NCBI RefSeq assembly: GCF_014648655.1
Contig: NZ_BMRN01000007.1
Span: 62,001-126,000 of the forward strand
DNA length: 64,000 nt
Source of the DNA: Streptomyces atratus
GTDB lineage: Bacteria > Actinomycetota > Actinomycetes > Streptomycetales > Streptomycetaceae
Direction of reading: 5' to 3'
Below are positions 1 through 9,864 of this stretch, piece by piece; position 1 is the stretch's first letter, and every line of letters starts with the position of its first letter. The position numbers and the translations under genes are program-made. The notes under the pieces are model-generated. The model was not told where the DNA came from. It made no database searches and saw nothing but the letters and a program-made list of their open reading frames with translations.

Positions 1-35
1 GAATCCACCCATTGCGATGTCGAGGAGCACGTCGG

Positions 36-1312
<1,277 letters not shown>

Positions 1313-1316
<4 letters not shown>

Positions 1317-2125
1317 GCGGCAATGTGGAGTTGTTGAGTTCGTCCCTCGCACAGGCGAAGGCGGAGAACAGGGCCGCGCTCATCGCGTACCTCCCGGCCG
1401 GCTTCCCGACCGTCGACGGCGCGATCGCCGCCGTGAAGGCGGTCGTGGCGGGCGGTGCGGACATCGTCGAGGTGGGGCTGCCGCACAGCGACCCGGTGCT
1501 CGACGGCCCGGTCATCCAGACCGCCGACGACATCGCCCTGCGCGGCGGTGTGAAGATCGCTGACGTGATGCGCACGGTCCGCGAGGCGCACGAGGCGACC
1601 GGTGTCCCGATCCTCGTCATGACGTACTGGAACCCGATCGACCGGTACGGCGTCGAGCGCTTCACGGCCGAGCTCGCCGAGGCGGGCGGCGCCGGGTGCA
1701 TCCTGCCCGACCTGCCGGTCCAGGAGTCCGAACTGTGGCGCGAACACGCTGACAAGCACGGTCTCGCGACCGTCTTCGTCGTCGCGCCGAGCAGCAAGGA
1801 CGAGCGCCTCGCCACCATCACCGCGGTCGGCTCCGGCTTCGTGTACGCGGCCTCGCTGATGGGTGTCACAGGCACCCGCGAGTCCGTCGGCGAGCAGGCC
1901 CAGGACCTGGTCGCGCGCACCCGCGCCACCACGTCCCTCCCGGTCTGCGTCGGACTCGGCGTCTCCAACGCCCGACAGGCCGCCGAGGTCGCGGGCTTCG
2001 CCGACGGGGTGATCGTCGGCTCGGCCTTCGTCAAGGGCATGCTCGACGCCCCCGACGAGGAGGCGGGCCTGGCCGCGGTCCGCTCCCTGGCGGGCGAACT
2101 CGCCGAAGGCGTTCGAAAGCGCTGA
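1313..2125 (+). CDS. trpA: Tryptophan synthase alpha chain
   Basis: Cleaves indole-3-glycerol phosphate to indole and glyceraldehyde 3-phosphate and passes indole to TrpB. 270 residues, a single TIM barrel. The catalytic Glu53 lies in [12 protein letters not shown] and the catalytic Asp64 in LDGPVIQ, matching Glu49 and Asp60 of the E. coli enzyme; the phosphate-binding loop near the C-terminus (VIVGSAFVK) is present. It starts at a GTG inside the trpB stop region and is followed 30 bases later by a strong hairpin, so it closes the trp operon. Confidence 0.98.
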
Positions 2126-2154
2126 AACAGGTGTAATCCAAATGGGTGGACCTG

Positions 2155-2188
2155 GACCCGGGGAGGCACGCACGTGCCTCCCCGGGTC
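2155..2188 (+). terminator. Hairpin terminator after trpA
   Basis: Perfect 15-bp stem with arms gacccggggaggcac (2155-2169) and gtgcctccccgggtc (2174-2188) around a 4-base loop. There is no U-run, as is common in Streptomyces. It separates the trp operon from the next gene and shows that a GTG at 2174, inside the right arm, is unlikely to be the next start. Confidence 0.8.
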
Positions 2189-2200
2189 GTTGCTGCGGGT

Positions 2201-3037
2201 GTGAGCGAGAAGAACGAACAGGGAAAAAGGGCCGCGCGAGACCGGCTCGTCCAGCAGCGGGAGCGCCAGAAGGCGCGCGAGCGCCGCAGGCGCACGCTGA
2301 TCGTCGGCGCCGGCCTGGTGGGTGTGCTGGCGCTGGCCGCCGTCGTCGGCGTGATCGCCGCGAACACGGGCGACAACGGCAGCAAGAGCAAGACGGCGGG
2401 CCCCGCCGTCGCGCCGTCCGGTGCGACCGGCAAGGACAGCCTGGCCATCCAGGTCGGCGCGGACGACGCCCCGTCCACACTCACCATCTGGGAAGACTTC
2501 CGCTGCCCGGTCTGCGCCCAGTTCGAGAACGCGTTCCGGGACACCATCCACCAGTTGGAGAGCACCGGACAGATCAAGGTCGAGTACCGCCTCGCCACGA
2601 TCATCGACGGCAATCTCGGCGGCAGCGGCTCGCTGCGGGCGGCCAACGCCGCGGCCTGCGCACAGGACGTCGGCAAGTTCTCCGCCTACCACGACATCCT
2701 CTACCGCAACCAGCCGCAGGAGTCCGTCGACGCCTTCGCCGACAACGCCAAGCTGATCAAGCTCGCCGGGAAGGTCCCGGGACTCGACACCGCGGCCTTC
2801 CGTAGCTGTGTGGAGGACGGCAAGCACGACAGCTGGGTCCGGAAGTCCAACACGGCGTTCCTGAAGGGCGCATTCGAGGGCACGCCGACCGCGTTGCTCA
2901 ACGGCGAGCCGATCTTCCCGAAGAAGGGGAGCGAACCGATCACCTCGGCCAACCTGAAGAAGTGGGTCGCCGAGGCCAACAAGGTCAACAAGGGCAAGAA
3001 GCCGGGTACGGCCACCCCGGCACCGTCGGGATCCTGA
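2201..3037 (+). CDS. Membrane-anchored thioredoxin-fold (DsbA-like) protein
   Basis: 278 residues: a basic cytoplasmic N-terminus (about 1-31), one membrane anchor (about 32-54), a Ser/Gly/Lys linker, then an extracytoplasmic thioredoxin_4/DsbA-type domain with the redox pair CPVC at residues 102-105. Known relatives introduce, reduce or shuffle disulfides in exported proteins; the actual partner here cannot be told. I place the start at GTG 2201 (VSEKNEQGKR), which is past the trpA terminator, although the frame is open from GTG 2174. The Ala/Pro-rich tail is a probable disordered end. It stands next to lgt, another envelope-protein maturation gene. Confidence 0.85.
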   Translation: MSEKNEQGKRAARDRLVQQRERQKARERRRRTLIVGAGLVGVLALAAVVGVIAANTGDNGSKSKTAGPAVAPSGATGKDSLAIQVGADDAPSTLTIWEDFRCPVCAQFENAFRDTIHQLESTGQIKVEYRLATIIDGNLGGSGSLRAANAAACAQDVGKFSAYHDILYRNQPQESVDAFADNAKLIKLAGKVPGLDTAAFRSCVEDGKHDSWVRKSNTAFLKGAFEGTPTALLNGEPIFPKKGSEPITSANLKKWVAEANKVNKGKKPGTATPAPSGS

Positions 3038-3095
3038 GCGGTGTCCGACAGGGGGAACAGATGACCTGCCCGTTACCCAGAAGTTGTCGGGTGAG

Positions 3096-3126
3096 TTGCC
3101 GTACGCCCCACCCGGCAAGGTAGCGT
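3096..3126 (+). promoter_or_regulatory. Possible promoter of lgt, perhaps leaderless
   Basis: TTGCCG (3096-3101) and TAGCGT (3121-3126) have a 19-base spacer. TAGCGT ends only 10 bases before the lgt ATG and no Shine-Dalgarno sequence is present, so a leaderless transcript beginning at or near the ATG is plausible. This rests on sequence only. Confidence 0.35.
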
Positions 3127-3136
3127 CGACCCTGCC

Positions 3137-4123
3137 ATGGACCTTGCCTACATTCCCAGTCCGTCGACCGGCGTGATCGATCTCGGCCCGATCCCGCTCC
3201 GCGGCTACGCGTTCTGCATCATCATCGGTGTCTTCGTCGCCGTCTGGTTCGGCAACAAGCGCTGGATCGCCCGGGGCGGCAGAGCCGGCACTGTTGCCGA
3301 CATCGCCGTCTGGGCCGTGCCCTTCGGCCTTGTCGGCGGCCGGCTCTACCACGTCATCACCGACTACCAGCTGTACTTCAGCGACGGTGAGAACTGGGTC
3401 GACGCCTTCAAGATCTGGCAGGGCGGCCTCGGTATCTGGGGTGCGATCGCGCTCGGCGCCGTCGGTGCCTGGATCGGCTGCCGCCGCCGAGGGATCCCGC
3501 TGCCGGCCTGGGCCGACGCGCTCGCCCCCGGTATCGCCCTGGCCCAGGCCTGCGGCCGCTGGGGCAACTGGTTCAACCAGGAGCTCTACGGCAAGCCGAC
3601 CGATGTGCCGTGGGCGCTGAAGATCAGCGAGGGCCCCAACCGGGTCGCCGGTACGTACCACCCGACGTTCCTGTACGAGTCGCTGTGGTGCATCGGCGTC
3701 GCCCTGCTGGTGATCTGGGCGGACCGGCGCTTCAGGCTCGGGCACGGCCGGGCGTTCGCGCTGTACGTCGCCGCGTACTGCGCGGGGCGGGGCTGGATCG
3801 AGTACATGCGGGTCGACGAGGCCCACCACATCCTGGGCGTACGGCTCAATGTGTGGACCGCGGGCATCGTGTTCGTGCTGGCAGTGGCGTACATCGTGAT
3901 CTCGGCGAAGGTACGGCCGGGGCGCGAGGAGATCGTGGAACCGGACGCGGTGGACGCCGAAGGCGGTGACGTCGCGGGTGACGCGGACGGCGCCGGCGAC
4001 GCGGACCGCGACGCCGTGTCCGACGCCGCCCCGGACACGGACGGTGACACCGGGCACGCCGAGGACAGTGCCGCGGAGGCGCCGGAGAAGAACGGCACCG
4101 CGGAGGCGGCGAAGAACGGCTGA
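3137..4123 (+). CDS. lgt: Prolipoprotein diacylglyceryl transferase
   Basis: Integral membrane enzyme that moves a diacylglyceryl group from phosphatidylglycerol to the lipobox cysteine of prolipoproteins, the first step of lipoprotein maturation. The Lgt signature GRWGNWFNQELYG begins near residue 140, and several membrane segments are visible (for example RGYAFCIIIGVFVAVWF near the start and VWTAGIVFVLAVAYIVI near residue 240). At 328 residues it is longer than enterobacterial Lgt because of an acidic, Ala/Asp/Glu-rich C-terminal tail from about residue 265, typical of actinobacterial homologues and probably cytoplasmic and disordered. No SD precedes the ATG. Confidence 0.95.
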   Translation: MDLAYIPSPSTGVIDLGPIPLRGYAFCIIIGVFVAVWFGNKRWIARGGRAGTVADIAVWAVPFGLVGGRLYHVITDYQLYFSDGENWVDAFKIWQGGLGIWGAIALGAVGAWIGCRRRGIPLPAWADALAPGIALAQACGRWGNWFNQELYGKPTDVPWALKISEGPNRVAGTYHPTFLYESLWCIGVALLVIWADRRFRLGHGRAFALYVAAYCAGRGWIEYMRVDEAHHILGVRLNVWTAGIVFVLAVAYIVISAKVRPGREEIVEPDAVDAEGGDVAGDADGAGDADRDAVSDAAPDTDGDTGHAEDSAAEAPEKNGTAEAAKNG

Positions 4124-4140
4124 GCCGTGTGCGCTTGCAG

Positions 4141-4174
4141 GTGGGGCCCTGAACCGTCTGGTTCGGGGCCCCAC
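4141..4174 (+). terminator. Hairpin terminator after lgt
   Basis: Arms gtggggccctgaac (4141-4154) and gttcggggccccac (4161-4174) pair over 14 positions (one G-U) around a 6-base loop, followed by a short gcttta tract. It lies 17 bases after the lgt stop. The following 240 bases up to the convergent CitE-like gene hold a REP-like element at 4350-4369 and otherwise nothing I recognise. Confidence 0.75.
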
Positions 4175-4414
4175 GCTTTATGCCGGCCTGCGGCCGAGAG
4201 CGCGTCCTCGATCCCCATAGCCTCAAGGGCAGGGGAGGGGCCCCTCGACGGGCTTGATTCTTTTCGGCCTGGCGCCGTCGGTGTTCTCGGTCGCCGGACG
4301 GATGGACCGGACCCGCGCCCGTACTCGAACGCCGGGTGGGCAAAATCAGGCCCGTCCGGTGATCGAGGACGGAACCGTCGGGCGGCCGGCCCGCGCCGGA
4401 ATCCGTCCAGCACC

Positions 4415-5233
4415 TCACCCGTCACCCGGCCGCTGTGCCAGCGCCAGCGTGCGGCGGGCCGATGCCACTACCGCCGCGTCGACGAACCGGCCGTCGGGGA
4501 GAGCCAGCGCGCCCTCGTCCGTCACGGCCGCTGCCACGATCTCCTTCGCCGCCTCGACCTCCTGTGCCGTCGGGCGGAACGCCCGCTCGATGACCGGGAG
4601 CTGGCGGGGATGGATCGCCGCCCGGCCCAGGAAACCCAGCGCCCGGCCACGCGCGCAGGACGCCCGAAGGCCGTCCAGGTCCCGAACGTCCGGGAACACC
4701 GACTGGGTGGGCGGTGCGAGCCCGGCCGCACGGGCGGCGACCACGAGCCGGCTGCGCGACCAGTCGAGCCCGGCGTCCTCCCGTACCCCCAGATCGGCCC
4801 GGAGGTCCGCCTCGCCCAGGGCGATGGAGCGGACCTGGGGATGGGAGGCGGCGACCGTGTACGCGTGCTCGATGCCGAGCGCCGATTCCAGCAGCGGACA
4901 GAGCGCGACCCCCGGTGCCACAGCCGCGATGTGATGGACGGACGCCGCATGCGTGATCTTCGGCAGCCGGAGTTCGGCGAGTCCCGGCAGCCCGGCCAGG
5001 GCGAGGACGTCCGCCTCGGTGTGGACCCGGACATGGATCGGCACTGCCGTCTCCTCGACCGCCTCGGACAGGAGCTCGGCGGTGGCGGACCGTGCGTACT
5101 CCTTACGGTCCGGCGCGACCGCGTCCTCCAGATCGACGATCACCGCATCCGCTCCCGAGTCGCGCGCTTTGCGTACCACCTCGGGCCGGTCCCCGGGGAC
5201 GTACAGCAAGGTGAGGGGGACCGTCGCCGTCAC
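4415..5233 (-). CDS. CitE-like HpcH/HpaI-family acyl-CoA lyase
   Basis: 272-residue TIM-barrel protein of the citrate lyase beta / malyl-CoA lyase family. Visible landmarks are LLYVPGDRPE at the N-terminus, the metal/substrate motif IVDLEDAVAPDRK, ALGEADLRADLG in the middle (the usual position of the metal-binding Glu/Asp pair), and the C-terminal GRAAIHPRQL. Family members cleave or condense (hydroxy)acyl-CoA thioesters; the substrate here is unknown. The GTG start overlaps the stop of the CoA-transferase gene upstream by four bases, and it is the last gene of the seven-gene minus-strand operon. Pairing with a CaiB/BaiF transferase suggests sequential activation and cleavage of an organic acid. 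Confidence 0.85.
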   Translation of the reverse strand: MTATVPLTLLYVPGDRPEVVRKARDSGADAVIVDLEDAVAPDRKEYARSATAELLSEAVEETAVPIHVRVHTEADVLALAGLPGLAELRLPKITHAASVHHIAAVAPGVALCPLLESALGIEHAYTVAASHPQVRSIALGEADLRADLGVREDAGLDWSRSRLVVAARAAGLAPPTQSVFPDVRDLDGLRASCARGRALGFLGRAAIHPRQLPVIERAFRPTAQEVEAAKEIVAAAVTDEGALALPDGRFVDAAVVASARRTLALAQRPGDG

Positions 5234-6429
5234 AGGACGTGCTCCGCCCGCAGCGCGGCGATCTCCGCGCCCGACAGGCCCAGCCCGGTGAGAATCTCGT
5301 CGGTGTCCGCACCGTGCGGCCGGCCCGCCCAGCGGATCGCGCCCGGTGTCCCGGAGAGACGGAACAGGACGTTCTGCATCCGCAGTGGCCCCAGCTCCGG
5401 GTCGTCGACCTCGGTGATGGAGTCCAGGGCCCGGTACTGCGGGTCCTCCATCACGTCCCGGATGTCGTGGATGGGCGCGATCGCCGCCTCCGCCTTCTCG
5501 AACGCGGAGACAGCGTCCTCACGGGTGTGCCGGGCGATCCAGTTGCCGACCGCCTCGTCGAGCTCGTCGGAGTGCTCGGCGCGGGTGGTGCCGGAGCCGA
5601 ACCAGGGTTCGTCGATCAGCTCGGCCCGGCCGACCAGACGCATGACGCGTTCGGCGATCGACTGCGCGGAGGTGGAGACGGCCACCCAGTGGCCGTCCGA
5701 TGTGCGGTACGTATTGCGCGGGGCGTTGTTCCGGGAGCGATTGCCGGTACGCGGTTGGACGTAGCCGAGCTGGTCGTACCAGACCGGCTGCGGGCCGAGC
5801 ACCGTCAGGATCGGCTCGATGATCGCCATGTCGACGATCTGCCCCTCCCCGCTCCTGTCGCGTCCGGCGAGTGCGGCCATCACGGCGTACGCGGTGGCCA
5901 GCGCCGCGATCGAGTCGGCGAGCCCGAACGGCGGCAGCGTGGGCGGCCCGTCCGGTTCCCCGGTGATCGCGGCGAATCCGCTCATCGCCTCGGCCAGTGT
6001 GCCGAAACCGGGGCGGTGCGCGTACGGGCCGAACTGGCCGAAGCCGGTGACCCTGGCCAGCACCAGCCGCGGGTTGACGGAGTGCAGCTCCGCCCAGCCG
6101 AGGCCCCAGCGCTCCAGCGTCCCGGGCCGGAAGTTCTCGATGATCACATCGGTCCCGGCGGCCAGCCGGAGCAGGATGTCGCGCCCGCCGGGGCTGGACA
6201 GATCGAGCGTCAGATTGCGCTTGTTGCGGCCGAGAAGCTTCCACCACAGACCGACACCGTCCTTCGTGGGGCCGTGCCCGCGCGACGGATCGGGCTTGCG
6301 CGGATGCTCGACCTTGATCACCTCGGCGCCGAAGTCGCCGAGCATGGTGGCGGAGAGGGGGCCTGCGAAGAGCGTGGCGAGGTCGATGACCCGCAGCCCG
6401 GTCAGAGGTGCCTGCGCAGTCGCGTTCAT
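5230..6429 (-). CDS. CaiB/BaiF family (class III) CoA-transferase
   Basis: 399 residues with the class III CoA-transferase fold: N-terminal GLRVIDLATLFAGPLSATML, GAEVIKVEHP, then NKRNLTLDLSSPGGR and the region around ENFRPGTLERWGLG with conserved FGQFGPYAHRPGFG. Such enzymes move CoA between carboxylic acids through an aspartyl-CoA intermediate. The catalytic Asp of the family would correspond to one near residue 180 (the stretch FGLADSIAA fits, but I cannot align it). Start ATG 6429 overlaps the ribokinase stop (ATGA) and its own stop overlaps the lyase start. Substrate unknown; the neighbour lyase suggests the acyl-CoA made is then cleaved. Confidence 0.9.
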   Translation of the reverse strand: MNATAQAPLTGLRVIDLATLFAGPLSATMLGDFGAEVIKVEHPRKPDPSRGHGPTKDGVGLWWKLLGRNKRNLTLDLSSPGGRDILLRLAAGTDVIIENFRPGTLERWGLGWAELHSVNPRLVLARVTGFGQFGPYAHRPGFGTLAEAMSGFAAITGEPDGPPTLPPFGLADSIAALATAYAVMAALAGRDRSGEGQIVDMAIIEPILTVLGPQPVWYDQLGYVQPRTGNRSRNNAPRNTYRTSDGHWVAVSTSAQSIAERVMRLVGRAELIDEPWFGSGTTRAEHSDELDEAVGNWIARHTREDAVSAFEKAEAAIAPIHDIRDVMEDPQYRALDSITEVDDPELGPLRMQNVLFRLSGTPGAIRWAGRPHGADTDEILTGLGLSGAEIAALRAEHVL

Positions 6430-7310
6430 GCGGCGTCGATCTCGCTGCGGTACGGCATGGAGGTCGAGGCGCCCGGCCTCTGTACGCAGAGCGCGGCGGC
6501 GGACGACGCCCAGGCCATCGACTCCGGTACGGGCCGTCGCTCGCCGAGCGCCACGGCGAGCGTGCCGACGAAGGTGTCCCCGGCCCCGGTGGTGTCGACG
6601 GCGGTGACCTCGGGGGCGGGGAAGAGGATGGGTTCGCCGCCCCGGGCCGCGTAGAGGCAGCCCTTCGAGCCGAGTGTGACGACGACCGCCGGGACCTGGC
6701 TGAGCAGGATCTGCGCTGCCGCATGGGGATCCGCGGAGCCGGTGAGCTCGGCCGCCTCGTGCTCGTTGGGGATCAGCAGATCGATGCAGTCGAGGAGTTC
6801 GGAAGGCAGAGGCTGTACGGGGGACGGGGTGAGGATGGTCCGTACGCCCTGGGTATGGGCCACTCGCGCGCCCTCCATCACGGCGGGCAGCGGCAGCTCC
6901 AACTGGAGGAGCAGCAGATCGGCTCCGGCGATGGCGGCCGATTCACCGGGGCCGAGAGCAGTGACAGTGCCGTTGGCGCCGGGGATCACCACGATGGAGT
7001 TGGAGCCCATGTCGTCGACGACGATGTGCGCGGTGCCGCTGGGGCCTTTTGCGGTGTGCAGCAGATCGGTGTCGACGCCGGCGTGCTCCAGGTTGGACCG
7101 CAGCAGGGTGCCGTACTCGTCGTCGCCGACCGCGCCGATCATCATCACCTCGCCGCCCGCACGGGCGGCGGCGACGGCCTGGTTGGCGCCCTTGCCGCCG
7201 GGGATGGTGCGCAGCTCCCGCCCGGTGACGGTCTCTCCGCGCTCCGGAGCCCGTGCGACGTATGCGACAAGGTTCATATTGGTGCTGCCGAGCACCGCGA
7301 TGCCGGTCAT
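6426..7310 (-). CDS. rbsK: Ribokinase (PfkB family)
   Basis: 294-residue PfkB-family sugar kinase of normal ribokinase length. It has the N-terminal GSTNMNLVAYVARAPERGE, the ribokinase signature PGGKGANQAVAAARAGG, and the C-terminal anion hole and catalytic base in DTTGAGDTFVG. These fit ribose or a close pentose as substrate: ATP plus D-ribose to ribose 5-phosphate. The ATG at 7310 is 10 bases after AAGGAGG-like sequence in the end of the upstream gene; the frame is open further but the additional residues are Arg/Pro-rich and lie inside the upstream ADP-ribosylglycohydrolase gene. It overlaps genes on both sides by four bases. Linkage to four glycohydrolase homologues suggests it captures ribose they free. 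Confidence 0.88.
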   Translation of the reverse strand: MTGIAVLGSTNMNLVAYVARAPERGETVTGRELRTIPGGKGANQAVAAARAGGEVMMIGAVGDDEYGTLLRSNLEHAGVDTDLLHTAKGPSGTAHIVVDDMGSNSIVVIPGANGTVTALGPGESAAIAGADLLLLQLELPLPAVMEGARVAHTQGVRTILTPSPVQPLPSELLDCIDLLIPNEHEAAELTGSADPHAAAQILLSQVPAVVVTLGSKGCLYAARGGEPILFPAPEVTAVDTTGAGDTFVGTLAVALGERRPVPESMAWASSAAALCVQRPGASTSMPYRSEIDAA

Positions 7311-8680
7311 GGGCGGAGTGCCTCCTTGTGGGTGAGCCGGTGGGTCTGTCCGGCGAGTGCGTCGAAGCCGATGGAGTCGAAACCGGGGACGGACGTGGCG
7401 AGGCGGTTCTTCAGTGGGGTGGTCCAGCGGTCTGGCAGCGCGTTGGGGCTCCCGGCCAGCAGACCGGCGAGCGAACCGGCAGTCGCGCCGTTCGAGTCGG
7501 TATCCCAACCACCCGACACGGCACGGCAGATGGAGTCGGAGAAGTCGCCGTCGGCGTGCGTGAGTGCGGCGGCGAGCAGTGCGGCATTGGGCAGCACATG
7601 GACCCAGTGGTAGTCGCCGTACTCGGCGTGCAGCCGGTCGGCCACCGCGTCGAAGCCGTTCTCGCCGCGGGCCGCCCCGACGCCGAAACGCACCGCGTGC
7701 GCGAACCGTGAACGCGCCGGGACCACACGCAGCCCGGCGGCCAGAGCGCCGTGCACATCGCTCTCACCGCCGGCCGCCTCGGCGAGCGCCGCGGCGGTGA
7801 ACATCGCCCCGTACACCCCGTTGGCGGTGTGGGTGAGGACGGCGTCCCGGTGTGCCTGCTCCGCCGCGGCCGACGGGTCGCCCGGATGCGTCCAGCCGTG
7901 CACATCGGCCCGGATCAGGGCACCGATCCACTCCCGGAACGGGTTGCGATACCTGGCCGTGTGCGGGGGCTCGATCCCGTCGAGCAGGTTGCGGTACGCG
8001 ACCCGCTCGGCGGTGAACGTCCGGCCGGCCGGGAGTTCGTCGAGCCAGAGCCGGGCGAGATCGCAGGTGGTGAACGATGGGCCGTACCGCTGGAGCAACA
8101 GGACAGTGAGAAGAGGGTGGTTGAGGTCGTCGTCCTCCGGCATGCCGTCGATGTTCTCGGCCAGGGAGGTGTGTGCGGAGCGTCGGTTCCAGGGGTAGGT
8201 GGCGGCCAGTTCGGCGGGCAGTCCCTTGGCGGTGAACCAGGTGGCCAGTGGCCAGTTGCCGGTGGCGCGCGCCAGTGCGCGGATGCCGGCGAGCGGCAGT
8301 TTCTCGACGGGTTTGCCGAGCAGACAGCCGGCGGCCCGGCCCAGCCAGGCGGCGTGCAGGCGGTCCTGACTCACCGGCGGCGGGTCCGTGCGGGGGGCCG
8401 GCCAGTCCGGGCAGGCGGCCCGGATCGCGGTCAGCTCCGTCGGCTCCTCGGCCTCCAACGGTGATTCCAGCAGCGCGAGTTCGTCGAGCAGCCGTTCGGC
8501 GAGCGCGCGCAGCTCGGGTGCCGCAGGGGTCGACGCGCCCGCGCGCTCCGGGGCGGGGGCGCCGCCCGCCTCGTACCACCGGCGCGCGATGGCCCGCGCG
8601 TCCCGTCCGTCCTCGGCCGCCTGGCGCAGCTCGTGTCCGACCAGGTCCTCGGGCTGCACCCACGTCACCCGTACCTTCAT
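7307..8680 (-). CDS. ADP-ribosylglycohydrolase family protein (copy D, long form)
   Basis: 457 residues. An N-terminal extension of about 105 residues (KVRVTWVQPEDLVGHELRQA..., acidic/Ala-rich) precedes the all-helical glycohydrolase domain, which starts at LHAAWLGRAAGCLLGKP. Metal-site candidates are EDDDLNHPLL and the C-terminal GWDTDSNGATAGSLAG. The family hydrolyses N- or O-linked ADP-ribose or related glycosides with two Mg ions; this subtype (GWDTDSNGA) is the least DraG-like of the four here. Overlaps the neighbouring genes by four bases at each end (ATGA). Substrate unknown. Confidence 0.85.
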   Translation of the reverse strand: MKVRVTWVQPEDLVGHELRQAAEDGRDARAIARRWYEAGGAPAPERAGASTPAAPELRALAERLLDELALLESPLEAEEPTELTAIRAACPDWPAPRTDPPPVSQDRLHAAWLGRAAGCLLGKPVEKLPLAGIRALARATGNWPLATWFTAKGLPAELAATYPWNRRSAHTSLAENIDGMPEDDDLNHPLLTVLLLQRYGPSFTTCDLARLWLDELPAGRTFTAERVAYRNLLDGIEPPHTARYRNPFREWIGALIRADVHGWTHPGDPSAAAEQAHRDAVLTHTANGVYGAMFTAAALAEAAGGESDVHGALAAGLRVVPARSRFAHAVRFGVGAARGENGFDAVADRLHAEYGDYHWVHVLPNAALLAAALTHADGDFSDSICRAVSGGWDTDSNGATAGSLAGLLAGSPNALPDRWTTPLKNRLATSVPGFDSIGFDALAGQTHRLTHKEALRP

Positions 8681-9864
8681 GGTGTACCCACCAGCGCGGC
8701 GAACGCCGACTCGTGCGCGCGGCGCCGGGCCGTGTCCCGTACGAACACGTCGCGGGAGACGTCGGCCAGGGTCCGCGCGGGGGCGTGCAGATCGAGCCGG
8801 CTGGCCTCAGCGACTGTTGTCACCCAGGTGGCGGGGATCGCCCGCTCCCCGTGGAGCGCACCCGCGATCGCGCCGCTCATCGTGGCGATCGAGTCGCAGT
8901 CCCGGCCGTAGTTGACCGAGCCGAGGACGGCGTGCCGGTAGTCGCCGTCGGCGACCAGCAGCATGCCGAGCGCGATCGGGAGCTCCTCGATGGAGTGCAG
9001 CCGGGACGGCCGGCGGGCGCCGAGGGACGGGGCGCGGTAGTCGGGGCCGACGGTGTCGAAGGGGGTGACGGCGGTACGCAGCGGGGTCAGCGCCGACTCG
9101 AAGTCGTGGTGCCGTACAGCCACTTCGCACACCGCCTCGATGGCGGCACGCGTCCCGTCCTTGGCGAGCGACAGACAGGTGTCGACGACGGTGGCGGGCG
9201 TCGCGTCCGGGGCGCAGGCGGCGGCGACGGCCGCCGCGAAGACTCCGGCCGCCTCCCTGCCGTACGAGGACTGATGGGCACCGGCGACATCCAGCGCCTC
9301 GGCGTACGCGGCCTGCGGGTGGGTGGCGTTGACCAGCCCGACCGGTGCCATGTACATCGCCGCACCGCAGTTGACGATGTTTCCGGAGCCCGCCTCGCGC
9401 GGATCGACATGCCCGTAGTGCAGCCGCGCGACGATCCACTTCTCGGCGAGGAAGATCCGCTGGAGCGGCAGCGCGTCGGCCTCCAGCTCGGGGATCCAGC
9501 GGGGGGTGGAGATCAGCTCCGGCACGAGATGGTCGGCGACCGCGTACGCGTCGAGATGGTCGCGCACGGCGCCGTACACCCGTACCAGCGCATGGGTCAT
9601 CAAGGTGTCGTCGGTGACGTGTCCGTCGCCCTTGTGGTAGGGGGCGATGGGGCGGGCGGTACGCCAGTCGTCGCCGTCCCACGGGCCGACGATGCCGCTG
9701 ATCCGCCCGCCGTGGCGTGCCACGATCTGCTCGGGGGGCCGGCCCTCGACCGGACCGCCGAGCGCGTCGCCGACCGCGGCGCCGACGAGCGCTCCCGTGA
9801 TCCGTTCATCAAGTGTGAGTGCCGTGGTCTTCGCCTCGGACCGCATGGGCGTCGTGGATGTCAT
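8677..9864 (-). CDS. ADP-ribosylglycohydrolase family protein (copy C)
   Basis: 395 residues with a canonical family core: ITGALVGAAVGDALGGP at the N-terminus, the metal-binding HVTDDTLM, and the C-terminal GRDCDSIATMSGAIAGALHG, so all expected acidic metal ligands are in place and the protein should be catalytically competent. I chose ATG 9864, which has GGTGGA about 10 bases upstream; GTG 9879 is possible but lacks an SD and ATG 9846 has none. It overlaps the 3' end of copy B by about 56 bases and copy D by four bases. Confidence 0.85.
   Translation of the reverse strand: MTSTTPMRSEAKTTALTLDERITGALVGAAVGDALGGPVEGRPPEQIVARHGGRISGIVGPWDGDDWRTARPIAPYHKGDGHVTDDTLMTHALVRVYGAVRDHLDAYAVADHLVPELISTPRWIPELEADALPLQRIFLAEKWIVARLHYGHVDPREAGSGNIVNCGAAMYMAPVGLVNATHPQAAYAEALDVAGAHQSSYGREAAGVFAAAVAAACAPDATPATVVDTCLSLAKDGTRAAIEAVCEVAVRHHDFESALTPLRTAVTPFDTVGPDYRAPSLGARRPSRLHSIEELPIALGMLLVADGDYRHAVLGSVNYGRDCDSIATMSGAIAGALHGERAIPATWVTTVAEASRLDLHAPARTLADVSRDVFVRDTARRRAHESAFAALVGTP

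Noticed and set aside
2174-2200. Earlier GTG start for the thioredoxin-fold gene
   Set aside because: It lies in the right arm of the trpA terminator; the protein similarity begins at the GTG at 2201.
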